This document shows positions 1 through 7,985 of a stretch of 64,000 nt of DNA, in pieces. How positions within the stretch are numbered: the stretch's first letter is position 1; every line of letters begins with the position of its first letter. The notes beneath the pieces are model-generated. The model worked only from the letters and a program-made list of their open reading frames with translations, did no database searches and was not told the DNA's origin. Source of the stretch: Streptomyces phaeoluteigriseus. Its GTDB lineage: Bacteria; Actinomycetota; Actinomycetes; Streptomycetales; Streptomycetaceae. Position numbers and translations under genes: made by a program. The DNA lies in the NCBI RefSeq assembly GCF_001896135.2, contig NZ_MPOH02000001.1, forward strand, positions 61,511 through 125,510, in the 5' to 3' direction.

Positions 1-108
1 CGACACTCGGGTCCGCCCCTCCGGCGGCCCGCCAACACCCGTGGCATCGACGGCACTCACCCGTTCGCCAGGGCTCGTCGGACCACTCTTCGCTGTTACT
101 GTCGCGCC

Positions 109-507
109 ATGGCCAAGAGCGAGATAGACGCGGTGACCGCCGAGTTCTTCGCAGCCTTCGACAACCGGGGCGGCAGGGCTGCCGACGTGGCCCGGATCCG
201 TCGGCTCGTCCTTCCGGGCGGCGTGATCGTCAAGACCGGTCCGGAGTTCGCGGCGTACACCGTGGACGAGTTCATCGAGCCCCGTGAGCGGCTGCTCTCC
301 GACGGTCGGCTGGTCGAGTTCTCCGAGTGGGAGACCTCCGAACGGACCGACATCGCCGGTGACATCGCGTCGCGGTTCGGCGAGTACCGCAAGTCCGGGA
401 TCCTGGACGGCGAACCGTTCGAGGGACGTGGGACCAAGACGATCCAGTTCGTCCGCACTTCGGCGGGCTGGCGGATCGCGGCGTTCGCCTGGTACGACCA
501 GCCCTGA
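109..507 (+). CDS. SnoaL/NTF2-like (DUF4440-type) protein
   Basis: A 132-residue cytosolic protein with the size and pattern of the NTF2-like fold: an N-terminal helix (AEFFAAFDNR), a mid-region FxxYTVDEFIEPRERLL segment and a C-terminal strand pair ending in GWRIAAFAWYDQ. This fold serves ligand-binding or small-enzyme roles (SnoaL cyclases, ketosteroid isomerases, DUF4440 proteins). No catalytic Asp/His set is obvious, so the substrate cannot be named. It starts at an ATG within 15 nt of a GTTACTGTC segment with no strong ribosome site, so it may be nearly leaderless. It stands alone, upstream of a decayed amidohydrolase gene. The family is likely; the function is unknown. Confidence 0.75.
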   Translation: MAKSEIDAVTAEFFAAFDNRGGRAADVARIRRLVLPGGVIVKTGPEFAAYTVDEFIEPRERLLSDGRLVEFSEWETSERTDIAGDIASRFGEYRKSGILDGEPFEGRGTKTIQFVRTSAGWRIAAFAWYDQP

Positions 508-624
508 CCGTCTACGGGTGAGCGTGACGGTCGGCCGTCGCGGGCTTGCGCTCTCCCCCGGTCCTCCTCCCGTCAGTGCCCCGGTGCCCAGTCGTCGCGC
601 CGACACGTCTCCCAACACGTCTCC

Positions 625-1173
625 CATGACCACCTTGGCACCCGGTCGACCCGATGCCGAGCAGATCGACGCACTCGTCGACGACGACCGCATCTGCGCC
701 GTGGGGCCTCACCGCGACATCGTCGATTCCGACGCCCGCGCCGACGACACCGAGGTCGTCGATGCCTTGCGGGCGCATCGTCATCCCGGGGCTGGTCGAC
801 GCGCACCTGCGCACACCTGCACATCTGGCAGTCCGCGCCGCGATGCGTGGGCGTCGAGTTGACCCTGCTCCAATACCTCACCCACCCGCACGGCGGGCTC
901 GCCGGGGCGTATCGGCCCGCCGGCCCACCAGCGCGCCCTCGGCCATGAGGAGCGTCGGCGGCGGCCGATCGCTCATGATCCGATCGCCGCGGCGCTGCAC
1001 GCCGACGTCGCGAACATCGAAGCGGTGACGGTAGCCGGCCGGTGGCGTATGCACGCCTTTCGCATACTCGGCGCGGATCTCGAAGGCGTGCGGGGCCGGC
1101 TGCCGGAATCCGGCGAGCGGCTTCTGAGGACGCGGGGCGCCCCTGGTGTCACAGGGGCCGAAACCCGGCACTG
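625..1173 (+). pseudogene. Decayed amidohydrolase (imidazolonepropionase/TrzN-type) remnant
   Basis: Three reading frames must be joined to see the family. The first (from ATG 625) gives DDDRICAVGPHRDI and EVVDA. The second, after an extra base near 768, gives GRIVIPGLVDAH, the usual metal-binding region. The third gives HLHIWQSAPRCVGVELTL and GGLAGAYRP, the strand-1 region that follows. A further frame at about 970-1173 gives ALHADVANIEAVTVAG and GADLEGVRGRL, which match the C-terminal end of these enzymes. Most of the TIM barrel, some 300 residues, is absent between them. The gene is therefore both frameshifted and internally deleted and cannot encode an enzyme. Alignment is by eye to the family pattern. 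Confidence 0.65.
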
Positions 1174-1214
1174 ACCCAGCCACGACGAGGTGGGCGGCTT
1201 GCCCCCTCCTCTTT

Positions 1215-1237
1215 AAACGGATACGGTGTAACCGAAA
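1215..1237 (+). promoter_or_regulatory. Operator-like motif shared with the tetR promoter
   Basis: The sequence AAACGGATACG followed by T-N5-CCGAAA lies about 110 bp upstream of the FAD monooxygenase start. The same pattern occurs in inverted orientation 57 bp upstream of the TetR gene (4325-4347), with AAACGGATACG and CGAAA both conserved. The left and right halves (CGGATAC, GTAACCG) form an imperfect inverted repeat. I infer a TetR-family binding site. No other copy was noticed. Confidence 0.55.
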
Positions 1238-1242
1238 TTAAG

Positions 1243-1259
1243 TGGCTACGCCGTAGCCA
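1243..1259. promoter_or_regulatory. Perfect inverted repeat upstream of the FAD monooxygenase
   Basis: TGGCTACG-C-CGTAGCCA is a perfect 8-bp inverted repeat around one base. It starts 5 bp downstream of the shared TetR-type motif and ends 86 bp before the monooxygenase start. It could be a second operator or part of the leader. No regulator can be assigned from sequence alone. Confidence 0.4.
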
Positions 1260-1344
1260 TAAGCGTGGCGGCGAGATGCTCAGGCCGCTCGCCGCCGCTC
1301 TCCACAGAGCCAATCGCCCGAAGAACCGATCGAGGTCCCCCGCC

Positions 1345-2856
1345 ATGACACCAACCCACGACACGGACGTCCTCATCGCCGGAGCCGGTCCGACCGGCTC
1401 GACCCTGGCGGCCGACCTGCTGCGGCGCGGGCTTCGCGTCCGGGTCGTCGACAAGGCACCCCACGCCTTCGAGGGCTCGCGCGCCAAAGGGATCCAGCCG
1501 CGCACCCAGGAAGTCCTCGAGGACCTCGGCGTACTGCGTGAGGCGCACGCGGAGGGCGGGCCCTACCCGCTCGCGGGCATCCATCTCGGACCCGTCACCG
1601 CGCCCTGGAAGATGCAGCAGCGCAGCAGGCCGACCCCCGACGTCCCCTACCCGAACATCCTGCTGCTCCCCCAGCACCGCACCGACGCCATCCTGCACCG
1701 CCTGCTCGAGCGCCTCGGGCTGCGCATCGAGTACGGGGTCGCTCTGGAGGGCTTCGAGCAGGACGCCGACGGCGTCACGGCGACGCTCTCCACCGGCGAG
1801 CGGGTGCGCGGCAAGTACCTGGTCGGCGCCGACGGCGGCGCGAGCGCCGTCCGGACCGCCGCCGGTCTCGGCTTCGTCGGGGAGACCGACGACTCCGACA
1901 AGACGCTCATCATCGACTGCAGGATCGACCAACTGTCCCGCGGCCGGTGGCACATGTGGCCCCGGGCGTCCGCGGGAGCGTGCCCGCTGCCGCACTCCGA
2001 CCAGTTCCAGGTGATGATCCGGCTGAAGCCGGGTGACACGCCGGACCTCGATCATGCCGCTCTGGCCGACCGGTTCCATTCGCTCACCGGCCTCAAGCTC
2101 CGTGACATCACCTGGGTTTCGGCGTTCCGGCCCAACGTCCGGCTCGTCGAGCACTACCGCAAGGGCCGCGTCCTCCTGGCGGGCGATGCCGCACACGTGC
2201 ACACACCGGCCGGCGCGCAGGGCCTCAACACCGGTGTGCAGGACGCCTACAACCTGGGCTGGAAGCTCGGCCAGGCGATCGCCGGCGCGCCGGACAGCCT
2301 GCTCGACAGCTACGAGGCCGAGCGGCTCCCGATCGCCGCCGGCGTCCTCGGCAAGTCCAGCGAGCTGTACCGGAACCTCAGCAACCACCGTGTCGCCGGC
2401 CTCAAGCGCGGCGACGACGAGCGGCAGCTCTCGCTCACCTACCGCGGTGGTCCGCTCGCCCCCACCGACGCCCCGGCCACCAGGACCCTCCACGTGGGCG
2501 ACCGGGCACCGGACGCACCGTGCGCCGCCCCCGGCACCGGCCGCCTGTTCGACGTCCTCCAGGGACCGCACTTCACCGTGCTGGCCTTCGGACCCGACGC
2601 CACCGCGGCCCTGCCCGACCTGCCGTGGCCCACCGGAGGTGCCGAACTGCGCCGCTACGCCGTCCGCGGCGGGCGCGGAATCGACATGGCGCACCTCACC
2701 GACCACACCGGTCGACTGGCCGACATCTACGGCATCAACGGCACCGAAGGCGACGCGCTGATCCTCATCCGGCCCGACGGGTACGTCGGCGGCATCCTCA
2801 CGGCGGACTGGACGGCCTCCTTCGCCGCCGCGACCAGGGCCTTCACCCCGCGCTGA
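1345..2856 (+). CDS. FAD-dependent aromatic monooxygenase (PHBH-type)
   Basis: This 503-residue class A flavoprotein hydroxylase has the FAD GxGxxG motif (GAGPTG, near residue 13), a central DGGASAVR motif that contacts FAD and NAD(P)H, and the second FAD motif GDAAHVHTPAGAQGLN near residue 280. A C-terminal thioredoxin-like domain follows, as in the phenol, pentachlorophenol and polyketide hydroxylase subgroup. Such enzymes hydroxylate an aromatic substrate or detoxify an antibiotic with NAD(P)H and oxygen. The ATG at 1345 was chosen because the frame upstream is low-complexity and GAGG lies 8-11 nt before it. Degraded catabolic genes flank it on both sides. The convergent TetR gene at 3546-4268 shares an operator-like motif with this promoter, so induction by the substrate is likely. 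The substrate is unknown. Confidence 0.88.
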   Translation: MTPTHDTDVLIAGAGPTGSTLAADLLRRGLRVRVVDKAPHAFEGSRAKGIQPRTQEVLEDLGVLREAHAEGGPYPLAGIHLGPVTAPWKMQQRSRPTPDVPYPNILLLPQHRTDAILHRLLERLGLRIEYGVALEGFEQDADGVTATLSTGERVRGKYLVGADGGASAVRTAAGLGFVGETDDSDKTLIIDCRIDQLSRGRWHMWPRASAGACPLPHSDQFQVMIRLKPGDTPDLDHAALADRFHSLTGLKLRDITWVSAFRPNVRLVEHYRKGRVLLAGDAAHVHTPAGAQGLNTGVQDAYNLGWKLGQAIAGAPDSLLDSYEAERLPIAAGVLGKSSELYRNLSNHRVAGLKRGDDERQLSLTYRGGPLAPTDAPATRTLHVGDRAPDAPCAAPGTGRLFDVLQGPHFTVLAFGPDATAALPDLPWPTGGAELRRYAVRGGRGIDMAHLTDHTGRLADIYGINGTEGDALILIRPDGYVGGILTADWTASFAAATRAFTPR

Positions 2857-2919
2857 CCCGCCACGGACCGACCACTCGCGCCACACCGAACGCCACACCG
2901 AACAGGAGGAGCTACAGGG

Positions 2920-3446
2920 ATGTCAGCACGGCAGGAGGCCGCCGGGGGCAGCCCGGCGCAGGTCGTGACCTTGACGTTCGTGGGCAGCCGTGCGGAGACG
3001 GAGGAGGCCACGTCGAGGCTCCCGGTCGCCTCGCAGGCCGCACTGCGCCAGTTCTCCCTGGAACGCATGACCGGCTACGGCGTCGACTACGCGGACGCCG
3101 TCGAACTGCGCGCCCGTGTGATCGAGGGAGAGGACTGGCGCTCGGCCGCGACCGAAGTGGCGGATGTGTGCCTGCGACGGGTCGAGGGCACCGCCGGGTC
3201 AAGGCCACGGGCGTACCGAGCATGGCGAGGGAGCCGTACCCGTTCGCCGACACCCACGACGTACTGCGGCAGGTGTTCGACGCGTTCGGTGCCGAGCGGA
3301 TGTTCTGGGGCACCGACATCACGCGGCTGCACTGCTCGTGGCGGGAGGCGGTGACGATGTTCACGGAGGAACTGCCCTGGCTGCGGGGCCGCGACCTGGA
3401 GCTCGTCATGGGCCGCGCCGTGGCCGAGTGGATCGGCTGGCGCTGA
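2920..3446 (+). pseudogene. Chimeric remnant: alpha/beta-hydrolase N-terminus, then amidohydrolase-2 C-terminus
   Basis: From ATG 2920, preceded by AGGAGG, the frame reads like the N-terminal cap of an FrsA-type alpha/beta hydrolase (RMTGYGVDYADAVELRAR, GEDWRSAATEVA) up to about 3180. It then turns into arginine-rich nonsense. A different frame, 3205-3446, encodes the C-terminal end of an ACMSD-type amidohydrolase: EPYPFADTHDVLRQVFDAFG, MFWGTDITRL, SWREAVTMFTEELPWL and VAEWIGW. Neither piece contains a catalytic centre. The simplest reading is a deletion that fused two neighbouring catabolic genes out of frame. The piece lies directly downstream of the intact monooxygenase, which suggests the former operon has been eroded. 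Confidence 0.6.
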
Positions 3447-3545
3447 GGCGGCGCGGTCGGCGACGCCCGGCCACCAGACATGCGGCCGGACCGCCCGGCC
3501 ACCACGCGTACGGCCGGGCTTAGGGCCCGTGACGTCCTCACACTC

Positions 3546-4268
3546 CTACGCCGCGTCGAGCACGGCCTTCTCCAGCCCGTCGAGGAGCAGGTCGAGACCG
3601 AACCGGAACTCCTCGTCGAGCGGTACGGAGGTCAGCTCCTCGGCCGCGGCCGTGGTGGCCGGATACGAGGCGGGGTCGAGCGCGCTGTAGTAGTCCCGCA
3701 GCTGCGACTGCTCCTCGGGGGGCGGTGTCCCCGGGCCGTGCTGCTGGACGGCGAAGCCGATCACGTAGTGGCCGATGGCCGTGAAGGCACGGGCGGCCAG
3801 GCCGAGCGGGAACCCGTGGCTGACGAACAGGGTGATGAGCCGTTCCCTGGCGCGGAGCCCGTTGGGGCCGACGGGGACCTGGGCGGCCAGCAGCGGCAGG
3901 ACGTCGGGGTGCCGGCACAGGGTGCCGTAGAAGGCCTTCGCCGACACGGTCACGGCCTCTCGCCAGGACAGGCCGTCCAGTTCCTCGGCCGGTACGCGGA
4001 CTTCGCCCAGGACGCGGTCGGCGACGAGTGCGAGGAGTTCGTCCTTGCCGTCGAAGTGCCGGTAGAGCGTGGCCGTGCCCGAGTCCAGGGCCTCGGCGAG
4101 CATCCGCAGCGTCAGTGCTTGGATGCCGACCTCGTCGATGAGTTTCAGAGCCGTGTCGACGATCCGTCCGACGTCCATCGGGGGCCGTCCGCGCCGGTAC
4201 GCGGGGGCGGGCGTGCGGCTCGCCCACCAGGCGGGGCTTCCCGGAACAGGCTGCGCCCCCGAAGCCAC
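3546..4268 (-). CDS. TetR family transcriptional regulator
   Basis: The protein has about 240 residues with a TetR N-terminal DNA-binding domain: VDTALKLIDEVGIQALTLRM, then AEALDSGTATLYRHFDGKDELLALVAD, the classic helix-turn-helix and YRHF signature. Its C-terminal half resembles the tetracycline-repressor type C-terminal domain. Residues 1-30 are unusually long and proline/arginine-rich, so translation may start further in, near MDVGRIV (about 4178). The gene is convergent with the decayed operon and the FAD monooxygenase. The 23-bp motif upstream of it (4325-4347) recurs upstream of the monooxygenase, so it is probably autoregulated and represses that gene until a ligand binds. Confidence 0.88.
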   Translation of the reverse strand: MASGAQPVPGSPAWWASRTPAPAYRRGRPPMDVGRIVDTALKLIDEVGIQALTLRMLAEALDSGTATLYRHFDGKDELLALVADRVLGEVRVPAEELDGLSWREAVTVSAKAFYGTLCRHPDVLPLLAAQVPVGPNGLRARERLITLFVSHGFPLGLAARAFTAIGHYVIGFAVQQHGPGTPPPEEQSQLRDYYSALDPASYPATTAAAEELTSVPLDEEFRFGLDLLLDGLEKAVLDAA

Positions 4269-4324
4269 GAAGCGGTCACCCTCTCGGCCAGATCTGCGGC
4301 GGACACGTCTCCAGAGAACAGGAG

Positions 4325-4347
4325 TTTCGGCCTTATCGTATCCGTTT
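4325..4347 (-). promoter_or_regulatory. Operator-like motif of the tetR gene
   Basis: On the minus strand this reads AAACGGATACG-A-T, five bases, then CCGAAA. It is nearly the same as the motif upstream of the FAD monooxygenase (1215-1237). It lies 57 bp before the first possible TetR start, a normal place for an autoregulatory operator. Confidence 0.55.
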
Positions 4348-4545
4348 CCGACAGCGAATCCGCCGACTGCGCCGACACGGCTGGCGCGAGGTTCGTCACG
4401 GGCGTTCGCCTTTGGGACTCCGGCAGCTTGCGCAGCCGAAGTTCACCAACTTACCGGGGCAGAAGCCCGGCTGCCGCCGAGTATCCGTAGCGGTCCGGGA
4501 AGCGCCGGTTCACTCAGCGGTCGCGCGCCGGTCGAGGCGTGCCGC

Positions 4546-4857
4546 TCATCCGCCGGGCCCCTGTGGGTAGGTCTGGACGATGTACGTCCAGCGTGCCGCG
4601 CCCACCGTCAGGAGGATCAGTGACGGGGCCAGCCACCAGCGGCTGAGGGTGCCGCGCCGCACGGGGAGCAGGGCGAGCAGGGAGGTGACGACGCCGAGCA
4701 CGATCAGCAGGGCCGACGCGAACTCGATGGCTGTCAGCGTCTGTTCGTCCCAGTCCCCCAGCGGCTGGGTCACCAGTGCGCCGTAAGCGACGTAGGCGTT
4801 GAGCAGGTTCGCGAGGATGAGGGTCACGCCCCATGGCCCTCGCAGCAGACCGGTCAC
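4546..4857 (-). CDS. Small three-helix membrane protein, last gene of the effector cassette
   Basis: This 103-residue protein has three hydrophobic segments: WGVTLILANLLNAYVAYGAL, FASALLIVLGVVTSLLALL and LAPSLILLTVGAARWTYIV. The second and third are joined by the basic loop PVRRGTLSRW. The start is a GTG that overlaps the stop of the upstream effector-like gene (GTGA), so the two are translationally coupled. It matches no family I know. Its position after a lysozyme-like secreted protein allows the inference of a membrane immunity or export accessory protein, but nothing in the sequence proves it. Confidence 0.7.
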   Translation of the reverse strand: MTGLLRGPWGVTLILANLLNAYVAYGALVTQPLGDWDEQTLTAIEFASALLIVLGVVTSLLALLPVRRGTLSRWWLAPSLILLTVGAARWTYIVQTYPQGPGG

Positions 4858-6239
4858 TTCAGGGCACTCCTCGCGTCGTCCAGATTCCGGTCGAAGCCGC
4901 GGCCGTAGGCCTGGGCCTTGTCATCCTGCCAATAGGGTCCGCCGTTGTAGCGGGCGGCCAGTTCCTGGCGCTGCTCGCGCGTCATCTCGTCCGCGGGTAC
5001 GTCGGCGAAGCTGCTCTCCTCCTTGAGCATGGCCAGGTACTCGGAGGCGATGAAGATGTTCTGTCCGGGGTCCTGGAGGGATGCCTCGATGGTGTCCCGT
5101 TGCCCCTCGGTGAGGTTCGCCGGATCGTATCCGAGGACCTCCGCCGCCCTCCTCACCTGGATGGCGATGGGCCCGAAGGACGTCTCGTCCGGGGTGCCGC
5201 CGAGCCGCGAGGGCAGGTTCTCCGGGGTGTCGGACAGCCAGCCGTCCCTGGCGAGTCCGCGGACGGTGTCGACACCGTCGTCCATCCAGCCCCACTGTCC
5301 GCCCACCTCCTGCCAGGCGATGCCGGCGACCATGTCGGGCGGCAGGCCGGATCGTCGGGCGGCGGCGGTGACGATGTCCTTGTTCGCGGCGATCCACTCG
5401 CGGCGTTCCTCTGCGTCCCTCGGCACGGCCCAGTAGGCATCGGTGGCCTCGGGCAGCCCGGTGAGGCGCATCCTGATGTCCAGGAGGGACGGCGACACGT
5501 CGTCCTTCCCCACCGGTCTGGTGAACTCCGCCTTGGCCCCGCTGCCGGGGAGGTGGGTGAGCGAGTCCCCGCCGGCCTCGGCGGCTTCGGCCCGGAGCGC
5601 GGGAATCGCGTCGATCAGACCCGCAGCGTCGACGAAGTCGCCGCCGCGGAAGTCGGGCAGGGCCTCGTACGCCTTGTCCAGCGCCGCCGTGCAGGTGTCC
5701 CGGGCCTCGGATTCCACCGTCTTGGCGCGCTGGTACGCCGCACTGGCCTGGCCGTGGGCGCGGTTCGCCTCGTCCTTGATGTCGTCGATGTCCACCGTCA
5801 GCTCGGCGGCCCAGTCCAGGAACCCGGTCGTGCCGCGCAGGTCCTCCCACTGACGCATCGGCCCGGCTTCCTGTGCCTCTCGCGTCACGGCGTCCGCGAC
5901 CCGGGAGACGAGGCCGGCCAACGTCTGCTCCGCCGCCTTGCCGTCCGAGTAGTGGGACTTGGCGGTCCCGAGCGCCGACGCGTAGTGCAGGAGCGCGCTC
6001 TGCGCCTTGTCGTAGCCGTCGGCCAGGTGCGTGATCAGGTCACGTGCCTCTCGGAGGCGGTTGTCGTACGGCTTGCGGTTCTGGCTCACCCACCGCGTGT
6101 GGGTGGCGGCCCGCTGCGCGCCGGGCTCGACATCGATCAGAAGGTCACGCAGCCTCTTGAACTCCAGGGCGTTGCGCTCCACGAGAGCGGGGTTGCAGTC
6201 CTCGAGGAACCTGACGTCCTGTCGGTAGGTGTGGGCCAT
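4854..6239 (-). CDS. Putative type VII-secreted protein with lysozyme-like (SLT) domain
   Basis: The product has 461 residues. Residues 1-210 are helical and charged (RQDVRFLEDCNPALVERNAL, THTRWVSQNRKPYDNRLREA), like the putative T7SS-signal domain found ahead of actinobacterial toxins. No Sec signal is visible. Residues about 300-461 look like a lytic-transglycosylase/lysozyme fold: GLPPDMVAGIAWQEVGGQWG supplies the candidate catalytic Glu, SFGPIAIQV is the usual following strand, and AARYNGGPYW is the AxxYNxG signature of SLT enzymes. I infer a peptidoglycan hydrolase exported by an ESX-like system. The gene is coupled to the membrane protein downstream and follows a small helical protein 6 bp upstream. 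No ESX machinery lies in the window. Confidence 0.7.
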   Translation of the reverse strand: MAHTYRQDVRFLEDCNPALVERNALEFKRLRDLLIDVEPGAQRAATHTRWVSQNRKPYDNRLREARDLITHLADGYDKAQSALLHYASALGTAKSHYSDGKAAEQTLAGLVSRVADAVTREAQEAGPMRQWEDLRGTTGFLDWAAELTVDIDDIKDEANRAHGQASAAYQRAKTVESEARDTCTAALDKAYEALPDFRGGDFVDAAGLIDAIPALRAEAAEAGGDSLTHLPGSGAKAEFTRPVGKDDVSPSLLDIRMRLTGLPEATDAYWAVPRDAEERREWIAANKDIVTAAARRSGLPPDMVAGIAWQEVGGQWGWMDDGVDTVRGLARDGWLSDTPENLPSRLGGTPDETSFGPIAIQVRRAAEVLGYDPANLTEGQRDTIEASLQDPGQNIFIASEYLAMLKEESSFADVPADEMTREQRQELAARYNGGPYWQDDKAQAYGRGFDRNLDDARSALK

Positions 6240-6245
6240 GAGGGC

Positions 6246-6694
6246 TCACCTGTCTTCCGGGGCTATGTACTGCCCCAGTTCGAGGATGGCGTTCATCATC
6301 CCGCCGGCCACTTCACCGTCGTAGTCGACGAACGTGCCGTTGGCCGCTCGCAGTCGCGTGGACAGTGCGGCGAGCAGCGACGTCACGTCCTGGTACTGGT
6401 CGTCCGCGAAGCGGCGAACCGGTCGGCCTTCGCCGCGACGTCCGGGTGTGAGCGCGGGGCGCGCGCCATCGTGCACAGATCGCCGTCGGGCCGGCCCTCG
6501 TGCAGCAGCCCTGCCAGCTCGATCAGGTCGTTCGCATTCCCGTTCAGCGAGGAGTGGTTGACGTGGAGCGCGTCGCCCTCACCCCCTTGGCCTCCGCCTC
6601 CGCCGGCATCGGCGGGATACTGGTTGAGCCGCATCCGCGTCGGATGCCTCTCCACCGCCTCGGCCTTCAGTTGCTCCCACTCGTCCCACGCCAT
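6246..6694 (-). CDS. Small WXG-like partner protein, broken by one missing base
   Basis: Starting at ATG 6694 the frame reads MAWDEWEQLKAEAVERHP, then a glycine-rich linker, HVNHSSLNGNANDLIELAGL and PDVAAKADRFAA. It then loses frame near 6405-6415 and continues in the next frame as ADDQYQDVTSLLAALSTRL and GGMMNAILELGQYIAPEDR. Restoring one base gives about 149 residues, a normal helical-hairpin size for ESX-type partners. The span is one base short of a whole number of codons, which fits a single deletion. The stop lies 6 bp before the effector start, so the two form an operon. The break may be a sequence error; see the finding on missing bases. Confidence 0.6.
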
Positions 6695-6813
6695 GCGTCC
6701 CCCGTCCCCCGACGCTCCGCGCGGCGCGTTCCGCGGCACGGAGTCCATGATCCATCCGACTGTAGCCACCGACCGGGCCGCGCCGCGAATCAACGCCCGC
6801 CTCTCGCGGAGGG

Positions 6814-7806
6814 TCAGGCGCGCGGAGGGTTCCGGCGCGGCGTGAGGACGGCGTTCGGCAGGGCCGGTGCGGGAAGGCGGTTGCCCGGATACGCCTCGAC
6901 GTGTCCGAAGCGGTCGGAGGAGGATTCCCAGTCCGCTCGGGCGCGGACGATGTCCTCGTGGCTGCGGCCGATGAAGTTCCACCACATGATGATCTCCTCC
7001 TCGAACGGAGGGCCGCCCAGCAGAACGGTCCGCGCCGGGCCTTCCGACTCGTTCACCAGCGTCAGGGCACCGGTGCCGGGCGCCACGTAGCCCAGCTCGG
7101 TCGGGCGCAGCACGGTGCCGGCCAGACGGACGTCACCGCTGTCGACGAGGAGGCCGTGCTCGAAGGCGGTGTCCACGGTGAGATCGACCGACGCACCCGG
7201 TTCGAGGACGATCTCGGCGCCGAGGAGGGGCGTGAAGGTCCGCACCGGTGAGACGGTTCCGGCGAGCGCGCCCAGAAAGACCCTGATCTCGGCCCCGTCG
7301 ACCCGTACGGGCTCGGGGACGTGGTGCTGGAAGTCGCGCTCGGCGCTCCGGTGTTCGTCGGGCAGCGCCACCCACAGTTGGACGCCGTGGAGAACGGTGG
7401 TGGCCGGGGTGGAGACCTCCGAGTGGGCGATGCCGTGTCCGCCGGTCATGAGGTTCATCTCGCCGGGCCGGATGAACGCATGGGTACCCAGGCTGTCGCG
7501 GTGCTCGATCTCCCCGCCGAACAGCCAACTCACGGTCTGGAGGCCCGTGTGCGGATGCGGTGGGACATCCATGCCGTGCCCCGCGGTCACCTCGACGGGG
7601 CCGTAGTGATCGGCGAAGCACCACGCTCCGATCAGGGTCCGGGCCCGCTGGGGCAGCGTCCGTCGCACGTGCATCGCCCTCGGCCCGCCGAGTGGCACGT
7701 CCCGCGCGGCCAGCACATCGACCCCGGACGCCGCCTCGCCGGACTGCCCGCCATCGACCTGTGCTCCGCACCTCAGCTCCGCGGGTTCGGTTTCCACATT
7801 GCTCAC
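6814..7806 (-). CDS. Pirin family protein
   Basis: The product has 330 residues in two cupin domains. The N-terminal cupin holds the pirin metal signature: DVPPHPHTGLQTVSWLFGGE with His-x-His, then EHRDSLGT, and later GHGIAHSEVS with further His and Glu ligands. Pirins bind Fe or Ni and act as quercetinases or redox-sensing cofactors. I chose the GTG at 7806 (MSNVETEP) because AGGAGG at 7815-7820 is 8-9 nt upstream, whereas the longer GTG at 7815 overlaps that site. The gene follows a MarR gene on the same strand, and a possible operator lies just upstream. In many bacteria MarR/pirin pairs respond to phenolics or oxidants. Confidence 0.88.
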   Translation of the reverse strand: MSNVETEPAELRCGAQVDGGQSGEAASGVDVLAARDVPLGGPRAMHVRRTLPQRARTLIGAWCFADHYGPVEVTAGHGMDVPPHPHTGLQTVSWLFGGEIEHRDSLGTHAFIRPGEMNLMTGGHGIAHSEVSTPATTVLHGVQLWVALPDEHRSAERDFQHHVPEPVRVDGAEIRVFLGALAGTVSPVRTFTPLLGAEIVLEPGASVDLTVDTAFEHGLLVDSGDVRLAGTVLRPTELGYVAPGTGALTLVNESEGPARTVLLGGPPFEEEIIMWWNFIGRSHEDIVRARADWESSSDRFGHVEAYPGNRLPAPALPNAVLTPRRNPPRA

Positions 7807-7831
7807 CGGGACCACCTCCTACGCCTTCTAG

Positions 7832-7846
7832 TTGTTACATCAACAA
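7832..7846. promoter_or_regulatory. Candidate MarR operator in front of the pirin gene
   Basis: TTGTT-ACATC-AACAA is a 5-bp inverted repeat 26 bp upstream of the pirin start, in an AT-rich patch unlike its surroundings. A related segment, TAGTTGACATGTCA, lies upstream of the marR gene near 8471. Both contain TAGTTG and a CATGTCA nearby. Assigning it to the neighbouring MarR protein is inference. Confidence 0.4.
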
Positions 7847-7892
7847 TCATGTCACGAGTGTCGGGCGCCGGCCTCTCGCACCACCGCAACCC

Positions 7893-7982
7893 GGCACCCG
7901 GGCACCCGGGCACCCCGGCAGCCCGGCAGCCCGGCAGCCCGGCACCCGGCACCCGGCACCCGGCACCCGGCACCCGGCACCC
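7893..7982. repeat. Short tandem repeats between marR and pirin (8-mer and 7-mer blocks)
   Basis: The stretch is built of three GGCACCCG-type octamers, three GGCAGCCC octamers and six perfect GGCACCC heptamers ending 3 bp before the marR stop codon. It is noncoding and lies between the marR stop and the pirin promoter. Similar 7-bp arrays of different sequence occur at 8513-8568 and 24661-24688. Confidence 0.9.
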
Positions 7983-7985
7983 GGA

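Noticed and set aside
1042..1344. Longer N-terminus of the FAD monooxygenase (604 residues)
   Set aside because: The extra 101 residues are arginine-rich, contain the operator-like motifs and the end of the amidohydrolase remnant, and have no family counterpart.
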